A DNA stretch of 64,000 nucleotides from Burkholderiales bacterium (lineage in GTDB: Bacteria > Pseudomonadota > Gammaproteobacteria > Burkholderiales > Burkholderiaceae_C): the NCBI GenBank assembly GCA_947464185.1, contig CANHVY010000006.1, positions 37,033 through 101,032 on the forward strand, written 5' to 3'. The notes under the pieces were generated by a model. The model worked only from the letters and a program-made list of their open reading frames with translations, had not been told where the DNA came from and searched no databases. Below are positions 18,453-27,884 of this stretch, in pieces; within the stretch, counting starts at the first letter, position 1, and each line of letters begins with the position of its first letter. The position numbers and the translations under genes are program-made.

Positions 18453-19367
18453 GTGAGCGCCGACGACACACGCACAACGGATCGCCCCGCGCTCGCCTAC
18501 ATCGGCCTGGGGCTGATGGGCGGGCCCATGAGCGCGCACCTGGTGTCACGCGGCTGGACCGTGCGCGGCTACGACACGGTGCCAGAGCGGCGGGACGCCG
18601 CCGCAGCGCGCGGCGTGCAGGTCTGCGCCAGCGCGCGCGATGCTGCTCAAGGTGCGGGCCTGGTGCTGCTGAACCTGCCCACCACCGATGCCGTGGAAGA
18701 GGTGATGTTCGGTGCGCAGGGGCTGGCGCAGGTGATGCTGCCGCCGCAGCGCGTGGTGGACTTCTCCACCATCGCCGTGGACCGGGGGCGCGACTTCATC
18801 GCCCGCCTGCAGGCGCAGGCAGGCTGCGGCTGGGTGGACGCGCCCGTGTCCGGCGGCCCGGCCGCCGCAGGCGCCGGCACGCTGACCGTGATGGCCGGCG
18901 CCCATGAGGACGACCGCGCCGCGGTGGCGACGCTGATGTCCGACGTGGTCGCCCGCTTCACAGTGCTGGGCCTGCCCGGCAGCGGCCTGGTGGCCAAGAT
19001 GCTCAACCAGCTGATGGTGGGCTGCCTGCACGCCACGGTGGCGGAGTTCACGCTGATGGCCGAGACCGCCGGCATCGAGGCAGACCTGGTGCCCCAGGCC
19101 CTGGCCGGCGGCCATGCCGACGGCGTTCTATTCCAGCAGATCTACCCCCGCATGCGCAGCCGCGACTTCGCGCCGCGCGGCTACGTCCGGCAACTGCTGA
19201 AGGACCTGGACATGGTGCTGGCCTTCGCCAAGGACCTGCAGGTGCCCACCCCCATGACGGCGCAGGCTCAGACCCTGTACCGCATGCTGGCCCACCTGGG
19301 CCACAGCGAGCTGGACACCTCGGCAGTATTCAAGCTGTACGAACGCGAACACGGCCCGCCCAGCTGA
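18453..19367 (+). CDS. NAD(P)-dependent oxidoreductase, 3-hydroxyisobutyrate dehydrogenase family
   Basis: LAYIGLGLMGGPMSAHLVSRGWTVRGYD...DAPVSGGPAAAGAGTLTVMAG...KMLNQLMVG. Confidence 0.9.
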   Translation: MSADDTRTTDRPALAYIGLGLMGGPMSAHLVSRGWTVRGYDTVPERRDAAAARGVQVCASARDAAQGAGLVLLNLPTTDAVEEVMFGAQGLAQVMLPPQRVVDFSTIAVDRGRDFIARLQAQAGCGWVDAPVSGGPAAAGAGTLTVMAGAHEDDRAAVATLMSDVVARFTVLGLPGSGLVAKMLNQLMVGCLHATVAEFTLMAETAGIEADLVPQALAGGHADGVLFQQIYPRMRSRDFAPRGYVRQLLKDLDMVLAFAKDLQVPTPMTAQAQTLYRMLAHLGHSELDTSAVFKLYEREHGPPS

Positions 19368-19440
19368 CCCGGCCTGGCTTGACCCTGCCCCACCTCAACC
19401 CACCCCACCCAACCACAACCGCAAGTAGAGGAGACACACC

Positions 19441-20430
19441 ATGAAACTGTTCAAGACCCTGAGCCTGGCCGCCGCGGCCGCCCTGCTGATGGCCGGCGCC
19501 GCGCAGGCGCAGATCAAGCTGCGCTACGCCCACGTGGGCGTGGCCAATGCCCCGCAGACTTTGTATGCCGATGAGGTGGCCAAGCTCGTCAAGGAACGCA
19601 CGCAGGGTCGGGTGGAGATCCAGGTCTTCGCCAACTCGCAGCTCGGCGGCGTCGGCGAGATGGTGGACGGCATCAAGTCCGGCGCCATCGCCATGGGCCA
19701 CCACGACTTCGCCTCACTGGGCAAGATCCTGCCCAACACGGCCGTCTTCAACGCGCCCTTCATCTACCGCGACGCCGCGCACGCGCTGCGCGCCACCGAT
19801 TCGCGCAGCTCGGAGGCCCTGAAGGCCATCAACGCCGAGTTGGTGCAAAAGGGCGGGATGCGCATAGTGGGCAGCTTCTTCCAGGGCACGCGCCACCTCA
19901 CCTCCAAGGAACGGGTGCTGTCCCCCGCCGACATGAAGGGCAAGAAGTACCGTGGCGTGCCCGTGAAGCTGTGGTCGTCCATGCTCACAGGCATGGGTGC
20001 CGTGGCCACGCCGGTGGAGGTGTCGGAGCTGGCCACCGCCCTGGCCACCGGCCTCGTGGTCGGCCAGGAGAACCCGCTGCCCAACATCTTCAACCTCAAG
20101 CTCTTCGAGGTGCAGAAGTTCGTCATGCTCACAGGCCACATGCAGTCGGTGCTGTCGGTGTTCGTCAACGAGAAGATCTGGGCGGGCGTACCTGCAGCCG
20201 ACCGCAAGATCATCGAGGACACCATGGCCGAGGTGGGGCAGAAGACGCTGGACTGGGACAAGCAGACCTTCGACCGCTACCGCAAGGACCTGGAGGCCAA
20301 GGGCATGACCTTCATCTCCGACAAGGAAGGGCTGCAGCTGGACGCCTTCCGCCAGGCCGTGATCGGGCAGGTCAACAAGGACTTCCCGGAGTGGACCACG
20401 CTGATCCAGCAGATCCAGGCCGTCAAGTGA
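19441..20430 (+). CDS. TRAP transporter substrate-binding protein (DctP family)
   Basis: Signal peptide; KLRYAHVGVANAPQTLYADEVAKLVKERTQGRVEIQVFANSQLGGVGEMVDGIKSGAIAMG. Confidence 0.92.
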   Translation: MKLFKTLSLAAAAALLMAGAAQAQIKLRYAHVGVANAPQTLYADEVAKLVKERTQGRVEIQVFANSQLGGVGEMVDGIKSGAIAMGHHDFASLGKILPNTAVFNAPFIYRDAAHALRATDSRSSEALKAINAELVQKGGMRIVGSFFQGTRHLTSKERVLSPADMKGKKYRGVPVKLWSSMLTGMGAVATPVEVSELATALATGLVVGQENPLPNIFNLKLFEVQKFVMLTGHMQSVLSVFVNEKIWAGVPAADRKIIEDTMAEVGQKTLDWDKQTFDRYRKDLEAKGMTFISDKEGLQLDAFRQAVIGQVNKDFPEWTTLIQQIQAVK

Positions 20431-20495
20431 GCCTGGGGCCGCGGCAGGTCTTGCACCCCGCCGCGGCCTGACCCATCGCCTCACCGGGAACTTCC

Positions 20496-20978
20496 ATGTC
20501 CGCCTTGCGCCGAATGACCGTCGTGGCCTGCCTGCTGTTGCTGGCCGCGCTGATCTTCACCCCCAGCCTGCAGATCGTGATGCGCGGCGTTTTCAACGTG
20601 CCCATGTCGGGCGCGGAGGAACTGACCCGCTACTTCCTGATCGCCTTGACTCTGGTGGGGGCAGCGCATGTCACGCACGAGGGTGGACAGATCCGCATGC
20701 AGGAGTTCCAGGCCCTGCTGCCCGCACGGCTGCGCTTTGCGGTGCAGTTGCTGATTGAGGTGGCGGCCGCGGGGATGTTCGCGCTGATGGCCGTGGCGTC
20801 GGTGGTCTCCATCCGCAACAACCTGAACAACCAGACCGCCACACTGGAGATGCCCTACTGGCTGTTCATGGCGCCGATGACCATCGGCATGACCCTGCTG
20901 ACGCTGGAAAGCCTGGCCCTGCTGCGGCGCACCTGGCGCCAGGGCCACGCCGACAACAAGCAGACCACCCTGGCCTGA
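20496..20978 (+). CDS. TRAP transporter small permease (DctQ family)
   Basis: Small 4-TM-type protein between DctP and DctM; VMRGVFNVPMSGAEELTRYFLIALTLVGAAHVTHEGGQIRM. Confidence 0.88.
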   Translation: MSALRRMTVVACLLLLAALIFTPSLQIVMRGVFNVPMSGAEELTRYFLIALTLVGAAHVTHEGGQIRMQEFQALLPARLRFAVQLLIEVAAAGMFALMAVASVVSIRNNLNNQTATLEMPYWLFMAPMTIGMTLLTLESLALLRRTWRQGHADNKQTTLA

Positions 20979-21006
20979 CCGACCCCCTTCTGACGCACGC
21001 ACCCCC

Positions 21007-22287
21007 ATGAGCGGATTCCTCGTCGTCCTCGCGTTCCTGGCGCTGTTCATGCTGGGCTTCCCGGTGGTGCTGGCCATCGGCCTGCCCAGCATCGCTTACC
21101 TGCTGCTCAACGACCTGCCGCTGCAGATGGTGGCGCAGCGCACGCTGTATGCGCTGGACTCCTTCCCGCTGGTGGCCGTGCCGGTGTTCCTGTTCGTGGG
21201 CAGCCTCATGAACACGGCCGGCATCTCCAAGCACATCTACCGCTTTGCAGACACGGCCGTGGGCCGGCTGCCCGGCGGACTGGCGCAGGTCAACATCTTC
21301 GGCAGCCTGGTGTTCGCCGGCATGTCGGGCTCGGCCCTGGCCGACATCGGAGGCATCGGCCGCATCGAAATCGACGCCATGAAGTCCAAGGGTTTCAACC
21401 CCGCCTTTGCCAGCGCGGTGACGTCGTCGTCGGCCATCGTGGGGCCCATCTTTCCACCCAGCATCCCGCTCATCCTCTACGGCACCGTCACCGGCGTGTC
21501 GGTCATTCAGCTGCTGCTGGGCGGCATCCTGCCTGCCCTGCTGTGCGTGGCCGCGTTGATGATCATGACGGCCTGGCTGTCGGTGCGCCGCGGCTACCCG
21601 CGCGCCGACCGTTGGCCCGGCTGGGCCCGGCTGTGGGCCGACATGAAGCCGGCCCTGCCCGCGCTGATGGCGCCGGTCATCCTGATCGGTGGCATGCTGG
21701 CGGGCTGGTTCACCCCCACCGAGATTGCCGCGGTGACCGTGGCCTACGCGCTGCTGATCAGCAGCCTGTTCTACCGTGAGCTGACCTGGGCGCGCCTGAT
21801 CGGCGCCGCCCTGGAAACGCTGCGCGCCTCCTCAGCCATCCTGATCATCGTGGCCGTGGCCGCACTGTTCGGCTGGGTGCTGTCAGTGGAGCAGGTGCCG
21901 CAAGCCATGACGAAGTTCATGCTCTCGATCTCCACGGAGCCCTGGGTGCTGCTGCTGCTGGTGAACGTGCTGCTGCTGGTGGTGGGCATGTTCCTGGACA
22001 GCACCACCGCCATCCTGGTGATCGCCCCCATCATCGCCAAGCCCCTGATGGCCGCGGGCGTGGACCCGGTGCACCTGGGCATGGTGGTGATCTTCAACCT
22101 GATGATCGGCCTGCTCACGCCGCCCATGGGGCTGGCGCTGTTCCTGGTGGCCGACATCGCCAAGGTGCGCATGCAGGACGTGCTGCGCGAAATGCTGCCG
22201 TTCTACGTGCCGCTGGTGGCCACGCTGCTGCTGATCACCTTCGTGCCGGCGATCACGCTGTGGCTGCCGCGCCTGGCGGTGGGTTGA
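21007..22287 (+). CDS. TRAP transporter large permease (DctM family)
   Basis: LLLNDLPLQMVAQRTLYALDSFPLVAVPVFLFVGSLMNTAGIS...SAIVGPIFPPSIPLILYGTVTGVS...LTPPMGLALFLVADIAKV. Confidence 0.95.
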   Translation: MSGFLVVLAFLALFMLGFPVVLAIGLPSIAYLLLNDLPLQMVAQRTLYALDSFPLVAVPVFLFVGSLMNTAGISKHIYRFADTAVGRLPGGLAQVNIFGSLVFAGMSGSALADIGGIGRIEIDAMKSKGFNPAFASAVTSSSAIVGPIFPPSIPLILYGTVTGVSVIQLLLGGILPALLCVAALMIMTAWLSVRRGYPRADRWPGWARLWADMKPALPALMAPVILIGGMLAGWFTPTEIAAVTVAYALLISSLFYRELTWARLIGAALETLRASSAILIIVAVAALFGWVLSVEQVPQAMTKFMLSISTEPWVLLLLVNVLLLVVGMFLDSTTAILVIAPIIAKPLMAAGVDPVHLGMVVIFNLMIGLLTPPMGLALFLVADIAKVRMQDVLREMLPFYVPLVATLLLITFVPAITLWLPRLAVG

Positions 22288-22379
22288 GGGACTGACCGGT
22301 CCCGGGTGCGCCTACTGGCGGGCCCGGACCTGAACTCCTGCCCCGAACTTCCGACCTGAACTTCCCCACAAGGATTCAC

Positions 22380-23321
22380 ATGAAACCCACCATCGCCCTG
22401 TTCACCGGCGACCCCGCCGGCATCGGCCCGGAACTGGTCGACAAGCTCCTGGCCGACCCGGGCACCCTGGCCAAGGCCGACGTCATCCTCATCGGCCAGC
22501 GCGGCCAGGTGCGGGTGCCAGACGGCGTGCGCTGGCACGACTGGGCCGGCGCGGAGGCCCCGGCCTTCCCGCGGGCCCAGGCCACGGCCGACAACGGCGG
22601 CTACATGCTGCAGGGGCTGGAGGTGGGCGCACGCCTGGCGCAGTCAGGCGCGGCCGACGCCTTGTGCTTTGCGCCGCTGAACAAGGGCGCGCTGCGCGCC
22701 GGCGGCATGCACCAGGAGGACGAGCTGCGCTGGTTCTCGGAGTTGCTGGCCTATGACGGCATCTGCGGCGAGCTCAACGTGCTGGCGAACCTGTGGACGG
22801 CGCGTGTCACCTCGCATGTGGCGCTCAAGGAGGTGAGCGAACTGCTGGCGCCGCACAAGGTGGCGGACGCCATCAGCATGATCCACCGGGCGCTGCAGGC
22901 CTCGGGCAAGGCCAGCCCACGCATTGCGGTGTGCGGCCTGAACCCGCACAACGGTGACAACGGCAACTATGGCGACGAGGAAGGCCGCATCATCGAGCCC
23001 GGCGTGCGCCTGGCGGCGGAACGCGGCTTCCCGGCCGACGGCCCCTTCCCCGCCGACACCACCTTCGTGCGGGCCATCCGTTCCGAGGGCGGCTACGACG
23101 GCGTGGTGACGATGTACCACGACCAGGGCCAGATCGCGATGAAACTGATGGGCTTCGAGCGTGGCGTCACCGTGCACGGCGGCCTGCCCATCCCCATCAC
23201 CACGCCGGCCCACGGCACGGCCTACGATATTGCCGGGGCCGGCAAGGCCAACCCCGGCGCCATGCTCAACGCCTTCGATCTGGCCTGCCGCATGGGCATG
23301 AGCCGGTGCACCAGTCACTGA
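22380..23321 (+). CDS. PdxA-family dehydrogenase (4-hydroxythreonine-4-phosphate dehydrogenase-like)
   Basis: KPTIALFTGDPAGIGPELVDKLLAD...GVTVHGGLPIPITTPAHGTAYDIAGAGKANPGAMLNAFDLA. Confidence 0.88.
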   Translation: MKPTIALFTGDPAGIGPELVDKLLADPGTLAKADVILIGQRGQVRVPDGVRWHDWAGAEAPAFPRAQATADNGGYMLQGLEVGARLAQSGAADALCFAPLNKGALRAGGMHQEDELRWFSELLAYDGICGELNVLANLWTARVTSHVALKEVSELLAPHKVADAISMIHRALQASGKASPRIAVCGLNPHNGDNGNYGDEEGRIIEPGVRLAAERGFPADGPFPADTTFVRAIRSEGGYDGVVTMYHDQGQIAMKLMGFERGVTVHGGLPIPITTPAHGTAYDIAGAGKANPGAMLNAFDLACRMGMSRCTSH

Positions 23322-23341
23322 AATCTGCAGGAGACCGCACG

Positions 23342-24313
23342 ATGCAACGCAAGACCTTCACCGCCGCGCTGATCACCCTGGCGGCAGCCCTGTCCCTGCC
23401 CGCCGGCGCGCAGACGGCCTACCCCACCAAACCCGTCAAGCTGATGGTCGGCGCCGGCCCGGGCGGGGGCACCGACATCATCGCCCGCCTGCTGGCCGAG
23501 AAGTTCGCGGAAGGCCTGAAGGGCACCTGGGTGGTGGAGAACAGGCCCGGCGCCTCGAACACGATTGCCGCGGACATCACCGCCAAGGCCCCGGCCGACG
23601 GCCACACGCTGCTGGTGGCCACCAACACCGGCCAGGCCATCGCCCCGCACCTGCTGAAACTGGCCTTCGACCCCTTGAAGGACCTGGTGCCCCTGGGCCT
23701 GATCGCCACCGTGCCGAACGTGCTGGTGGTGGGCGCACAGGTGCCCGTAAAGAACGTGAGCGAACTCGTGGCTGCGATGAAGGCCAAGCCCGGGGACTTC
23801 AAGTACGCCTCCTCGGGCGTGGGCAGCACCCAGCACATCGCAGGCGAGGCCTTCGACATGGCCGCGGGCACCAAGAGCCAGCACATCCCCTACAAGGGCA
23901 GCAGCCAGGCGCACCTGGACATCATCGGCGGCAGTGTGCAGATGATGTTCGACACCACCTCCTCCGCGATGGCGCAGATCAAGGCCGGCAAGTTCAGGCC
24001 CCTGGCCGTGACCACGCCTGCCCGCTCGCCCCAGCTGCCCGAGGTGCCCACGCTGGCCGAAGCGGGTGTGCGCGGCGCCGAGATGAGCACCTGGTATGCG
24101 CTGTATGTCACCGCAGGCACCCCGCCCGATGTGGTGGCCCGGCTGCAGGCCGAGCTGGCACGCGTGATCAGGCTGCCGGACGTGGACGCCCGCCTCAAGG
24201 GCCTGGGCGGCGAGCCGTCGACCATCACGCCCGCGCAGTTCGCCGAGCTCAATCGTCAGGAATTCGAGCGCTTCGGCAAGCTGATCCGCGACGCCAAGAT
24301 CAAGCTGGATTGA
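23342..24313 (+). CDS. Bug-family substrate-binding protein
   Basis: YPTKPVKLMVGAGPGGGTDIIARLLAEKFAEGLKGTWVVENRPGASNTIAADITAKAPADGHTLL. Confidence 0.9.
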   Translation: MQRKTFTAALITLAAALSLPAGAQTAYPTKPVKLMVGAGPGGGTDIIARLLAEKFAEGLKGTWVVENRPGASNTIAADITAKAPADGHTLLVATNTGQAIAPHLLKLAFDPLKDLVPLGLIATVPNVLVVGAQVPVKNVSELVAAMKAKPGDFKYASSGVGSTQHIAGEAFDMAAGTKSQHIPYKGSSQAHLDIIGGSVQMMFDTTSSAMAQIKAGKFRPLAVTTPARSPQLPEVPTLAEAGVRGAEMSTWYALYVTAGTPPDVVARLQAELARVIRLPDVDARLKGLGGEPSTITPAQFAELNRQEFERFGKLIRDAKIKLD

Positions 24314-24386
24314 CACCCGCCTGAGCACCGAAAGGCGCCATCCACTGGCCTCCGCGGATTGCGCCCAGGGCGCGACACCTCCCGCG

Positions 24387-25388
24387 TCAGCGGTCTTGCG
24401 CTGCCGGCAGCCGCACCACCAGGTTGCCCACGAGCTGGCCAGACTCCACGGCCTCGTGGGCGGCCACGATGTCGTGCAGGTCCACGCGGCGGGCGATCGG
24501 GTGCTGCAGCAGCCCGTCGTCGAGCATCCCGCGCAGCGCGGCCTCGGCAGCGGCGCGGTCGGCCACGCTCAGGGCGTAGACGATGAAGAAGTGCCAGGAC
24601 AGGTTCTTCACGATGAGCGGGAAGAAGGGGAACTCGAACCCCGCATTGCCGCTGCCGTAGACGACGGCGCAGCCACCGGGCTTGAGCATCTCGGCATCGA
24701 GCAGGCCGTTGGCCGCGACGTCCACCTCGATGACGCGGTCCAGCCCTTCACCGCCGGTCAGCTCGGCCACGCGGGCGGCCAGGGGCTCGTCACGGTAATT
24801 GATCGTGGCGTGTGCACCAGCCGCCAAGGCCACCTGGGCCTTGTGCGCCGAGCTGACGCTGGCAATCAACTGGCGTGCGCCCAGCAGGCGCGCGAACTGG
24901 ACGGCGTAGTGCCCGACCGCCCCCGCGCCACCGGCCACTAGCACGCGCTGGCCGGCCACGCCGCCGTAGCCGCGCACCGCGTGCAAGGCCGTCAGCGCGG
25001 GGATGCCGAAGCAGGCGCCCGCCTCCTTGGGCACGCCATCGGGCAGCTCCACCGCCTGCGCCGTGGGCAGGACGGTGCACTCCGCCGCCGTGCCGTCAGG
25101 GCGGCCCCAGGCGGCGTTCCAGACCCAGACGCGCCGGCCCAGGCGTTCCACAGGCACCCCGGAGCCCACGGCCTCGATCACGCCGGCACCGTCGCTGTGC
25201 GGGGTGACGCTCGGAAACGGCATGCCGCGGCCGCGAAGGTCCGCCCGTGACTTCACATCCGTGGGGTTGACGCCCGACCAGTGCAGGCGAACCTTCACCT
25301 CCCCGGGACCAGGCTCGGGTTCGGGCAGGTCGCCCAGCTGCAGCACCTCGCGCGCAGCGCCGGTGCGGGTGTAGAAGGCTGCTTTCAT
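24387..25388 (-). CDS. NADPH:quinone reductase / zinc-type alcohol dehydrogenase-like (MDR family)
   Basis: MKAAFYTRTGAAREVLQLGDLPEPEPGPGEVKVRLHWSGVNPTDVKSR...VLVAGGAGAVGHYAVQFARLLGA. Confidence 0.88.
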   Translation of the reverse strand: MKAAFYTRTGAAREVLQLGDLPEPEPGPGEVKVRLHWSGVNPTDVKSRADLRGRGMPFPSVTPHSDGAGVIEAVGSGVPVERLGRRVWVWNAAWGRPDGTAAECTVLPTAQAVELPDGVPKEAGACFGIPALTALHAVRGYGGVAGQRVLVAGGAGAVGHYAVQFARLLGARQLIASVSSAHKAQVALAAGAHATINYRDEPLAARVAELTGGEGLDRVIEVDVAANGLLDAEMLKPGGCAVVYGSGNAGFEFPFFPLIVKNLSWHFFIVYALSVADRAAAEAALRGMLDDGLLQHPIARRVDLHDIVAAHEAVESGQLVGNLVVRLPAAQDR

Positions 25389-25495
25389 GAGCGGATCCTG
25401 AAGCAATGGCTGGCGGTGCGGGTGAAGGCGCGGGTGGCAAGTCGCGGCAGTCCACGCTTCGCAGGCGGGGCTCCGCGCCGCCACACTGCGGCATG

Positions 25496-26209
25496 ATGCC
25501 AGCCATGCCAAGCGATGCCCGTCCATTGCCGCCGGCCACGGCCCGCGTCTGGGCCTGGCTGGAGGGCCACCCCTTGATGACAGGTTTCATGCTCATCGGC
25601 GGCGCGGCGGCGGCCCTGCAGCTGGGGCACCGCAGCACCGAGGACCTGGATTTCGCCTGGGTGGGCCCATCGGACGCCCTGCCTCGCACCCAACTTCAGG
25701 AACTGCAGCGCCTCATGGCCGCGCAAGGCTGGCCGTGGCGGGACGCGCAGCGCCCGGAGAACGTGCGGCGTGCGTTGGAAGCCGGGATGCACCTGGCCGA
25801 CTACCAGCAGGTGCACCGCGTCGGTGAATCGGTCCAGTTGACACTGGTCAGCCTGGACCCACCGCTGCGTGCGCTGTTGCTGACTCCCGAGCGGGCGCAG
25901 CGTCGGATCGCCTCCCTGGAAGATCTGCTGCTCACCAAGCTGTACGCAGCGTCGCGGCGATCGCGGTCCAGCGACTGGGTGGACCTGCACGCCCTGATGA
26001 CACGGCACGGCTACCACCTGGGCCATGCGGTGACGCTGTTTCGCCGCCTGGACCGGCCCGACCTGTTCCAGTCGCTGCTGGCGCGGTGGCGCGAAGGCCG
26101 GGCCGAACAGGGGCCGCAGCCCCCCGAGGCGGTGCGGCAATACCTGCGTGCACAGGTCGAGGAGCTGGACCGGCGCATGGAGCAAGCCTGGCCCGGGGCT
26201 TCAGGCTAA
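25496..26209 (+). CDS. Nucleotidyltransferase, AbiEii/AbiGii-like
   Basis: GFMLIGGAAAALQLGHRSTEDLDFAWV...SLEDLLLTKLYAASRRSRSSDWVDLHALMTRHGY; GG..A...(G)R.(T)(E)DLDF nucleotidyltransferase pattern. Confidence 0.65.
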   Translation: MPAMPSDARPLPPATARVWAWLEGHPLMTGFMLIGGAAAALQLGHRSTEDLDFAWVGPSDALPRTQLQELQRLMAAQGWPWRDAQRPENVRRALEAGMHLADYQQVHRVGESVQLTLVSLDPPLRALLLTPERAQRRIASLEDLLLTKLYAASRRSRSSDWVDLHALMTRHGYHLGHAVTLFRRLDRPDLFQSLLARWREGRAEQGPQPPEAVRQYLRAQVEELDRRMEQAWPGASG

Positions 26210-27015
26210 GCGCGGACCTGCTGCGCCCGCTGCGCCGCCAGCACCTCGGCGCGCACGCACTCGGTCAACTCTTCCTTCAGCGCGGCGAAGGCCGGGGTGG
26301 TCTTCATCGAGTAGTGCCGTGGGTGCGGCAGGTCCACGGGGCGGTCGAGCTTGATGCGGCCCGGGCGCGCGCTCATCACCACCGTGCGGCTGGCCATGAA
26401 CACGGACTCGTCGATGTCATGGGTGACGAAGAGCACGGTCTTGCGCTCGGCCTCCCAGATGGACAGCAGCAACTCCTGCATCAGCTCGCGCGTCTGGTGG
26501 TCCAGCGCGCCGAAGGGCTCGTCCATCAGCAGGATGCGCGGCCCGTTGGCCAGGGCGCGGGCGATGGCCGTGCGCTGCTGCATGCCGCCCGAGAGCTGCT
26601 TGGGGTAGTGCTGCTCGAAGCCCGTCAGGCCCACCTTCGCGATGAAGCCATGGGCGATCTCGAGCTGCTGTGCGCGCGGCAGTCCGCGTTCGCGCAGGCC
26701 GAAACACACGTTGTCCAGCACGTTCAGCCAGGGGAACAGGGTGTAGCTCTGGAACACCATGCCGCGGTCGGCACCGGGGCCCTCGATGCGCTGGCCGTCG
26801 AGTTGCACCTCACCGGCCGTGGGGTGGTCCAGCCCGGCCACGATGCGCAGCAGCGTGCTCTTGCCGCAGCCGCTGGGGCCGAGGATGGTGACGAAGTCGT
26901 TCTCGGCCACGTCCAGATCGGTGGACTGCAGGGCCAGGGTGCCGCCCCCGGCGCCGTCAAAGCGGCGCTCGACGCCGCGGATCTTCAAGATGGTCAAAGG
27001 ACACACTCCAACCAA
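26206..27015 (-). CDS. ABC transporter ATP-binding protein (nitrate/sulfonate/taurine type)
   Basis: LGPSGCGKSTLLRIVAGL...LSGGMQQRTAIARALANGPRILLMDEPFGALDHQTR. Confidence 0.92.
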   Translation of the reverse strand: MVGVCPLTILKIRGVERRFDGAGGGTLALQSTDLDVAENDFVTILGPSGCGKSTLLRIVAGLDHPTAGEVQLDGQRIEGPGADRGMVFQSYTLFPWLNVLDNVCFGLRERGLPRAQQLEIAHGFIAKVGLTGFEQHYPKQLSGGMQQRTAIARALANGPRILLMDEPFGALDHQTRELMQELLLSIWEAERKTVLFVTHDIDESVFMASRTVVMSARPGRIKLDRPVDLPHPRHYSMKTTPAFAALKEELTECVRAEVLAAQRAQQVRA

Positions 27016-27097
27016 GCCAGCGCCACGGAACCTGCGCTGCCGGGCCGTCGGCGATCGGCCCCCTCAGGGGGTTGCGAGCGAACGCGAGCTTGGGGGC

Positions 27098-27871
27098 TCA
27101 TAGCCTTGCCCAGGGATACAGCCGCCGGTTCACGGCCTTGAACAGCAAATCGCTGGCCAGCCCGATGACGCCGATGACGATGATGCCGAAAATGATCTGG
27201 TCGGTGGCCATCAGCGCCTGGCTGTCGGTGATCATGTGGCCGATGCCACTGGAGGCACCGATGAGCTCGGCCACGATCACATACGTCCAGGCCCAGCCCA
27301 GCACCATGCGAAGCGTCTCCGCGATCTCGGGCGCCGCGCCCGGGATCAGCACGCGCCGGATCAGCCCGCGGTCGCCCACGCCCAGGGTGTAGGCGGCCTC
27401 CACCAGATCGCGCCGTGTGTTGCCCACGATCACGGCGATCATCAACACCAGTTGGAAGAAACTGCCGATGAATATGACAGCGAGCTTCTGCGCCTCACCG
27501 ATGCCCGCCCACAGGATCAACAACGGAATGAAGGCGCTGGCCGGCAGGTAGCGGGCGAAACTGACGAAGGGTTCGAAGAAGGCCTCGATGGGTTTGTAGG
27601 CCCCCATGGCCACGCCCAGGGGCAAGGCCAGGACGGCGGCGATGAGGAAGCCGCCCACCACGCGCCACACGGTCATGCCGATGTCTTCGGCAAAGCCCAT
27701 CTGCGTCAGCAGCACCCAGCCCGACTTCACCATGGTGATCGGATCGGCCAGGAAAGTCTTGCTGACGAAGCCACCCAACGTGGCCACCGCCCAGGCGGCC
27801 ACGAAGACGACGAAGAAGGCCACGCCCAGCACCACGCGGGTGCCGGGCGCCACAGGGGTCAGCGGCTTCAA
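27098..27871 (-). CDS. ABC transporter permease (SsuC/TauC-like)
   Basis: FARYLPASAFIPLLILWAGIGEAQKLAVIFIGSFFQLVLMIAVIVGNTRRDLVEAAYTLG. Confidence 0.9.
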   Translation of the reverse strand: MKPLTPVAPGTRVVLGVAFFVVFVAAWAVATLGGFVSKTFLADPITMVKSGWVLLTQMGFAEDIGMTVWRVVGGFLIAAVLALPLGVAMGAYKPIEAFFEPFVSFARYLPASAFIPLLILWAGIGEAQKLAVIFIGSFFQLVLMIAVIVGNTRRDLVEAAYTLGVGDRGLIRRVLIPGAAPEIAETLRMVLGWAWTYVIVAELIGASSGIGHMITDSQALMATDQIIFGIIVIGVIGLASDLLFKAVNRRLYPWARL

Positions 27872-27884
27872 GATGCGGGCCGTG

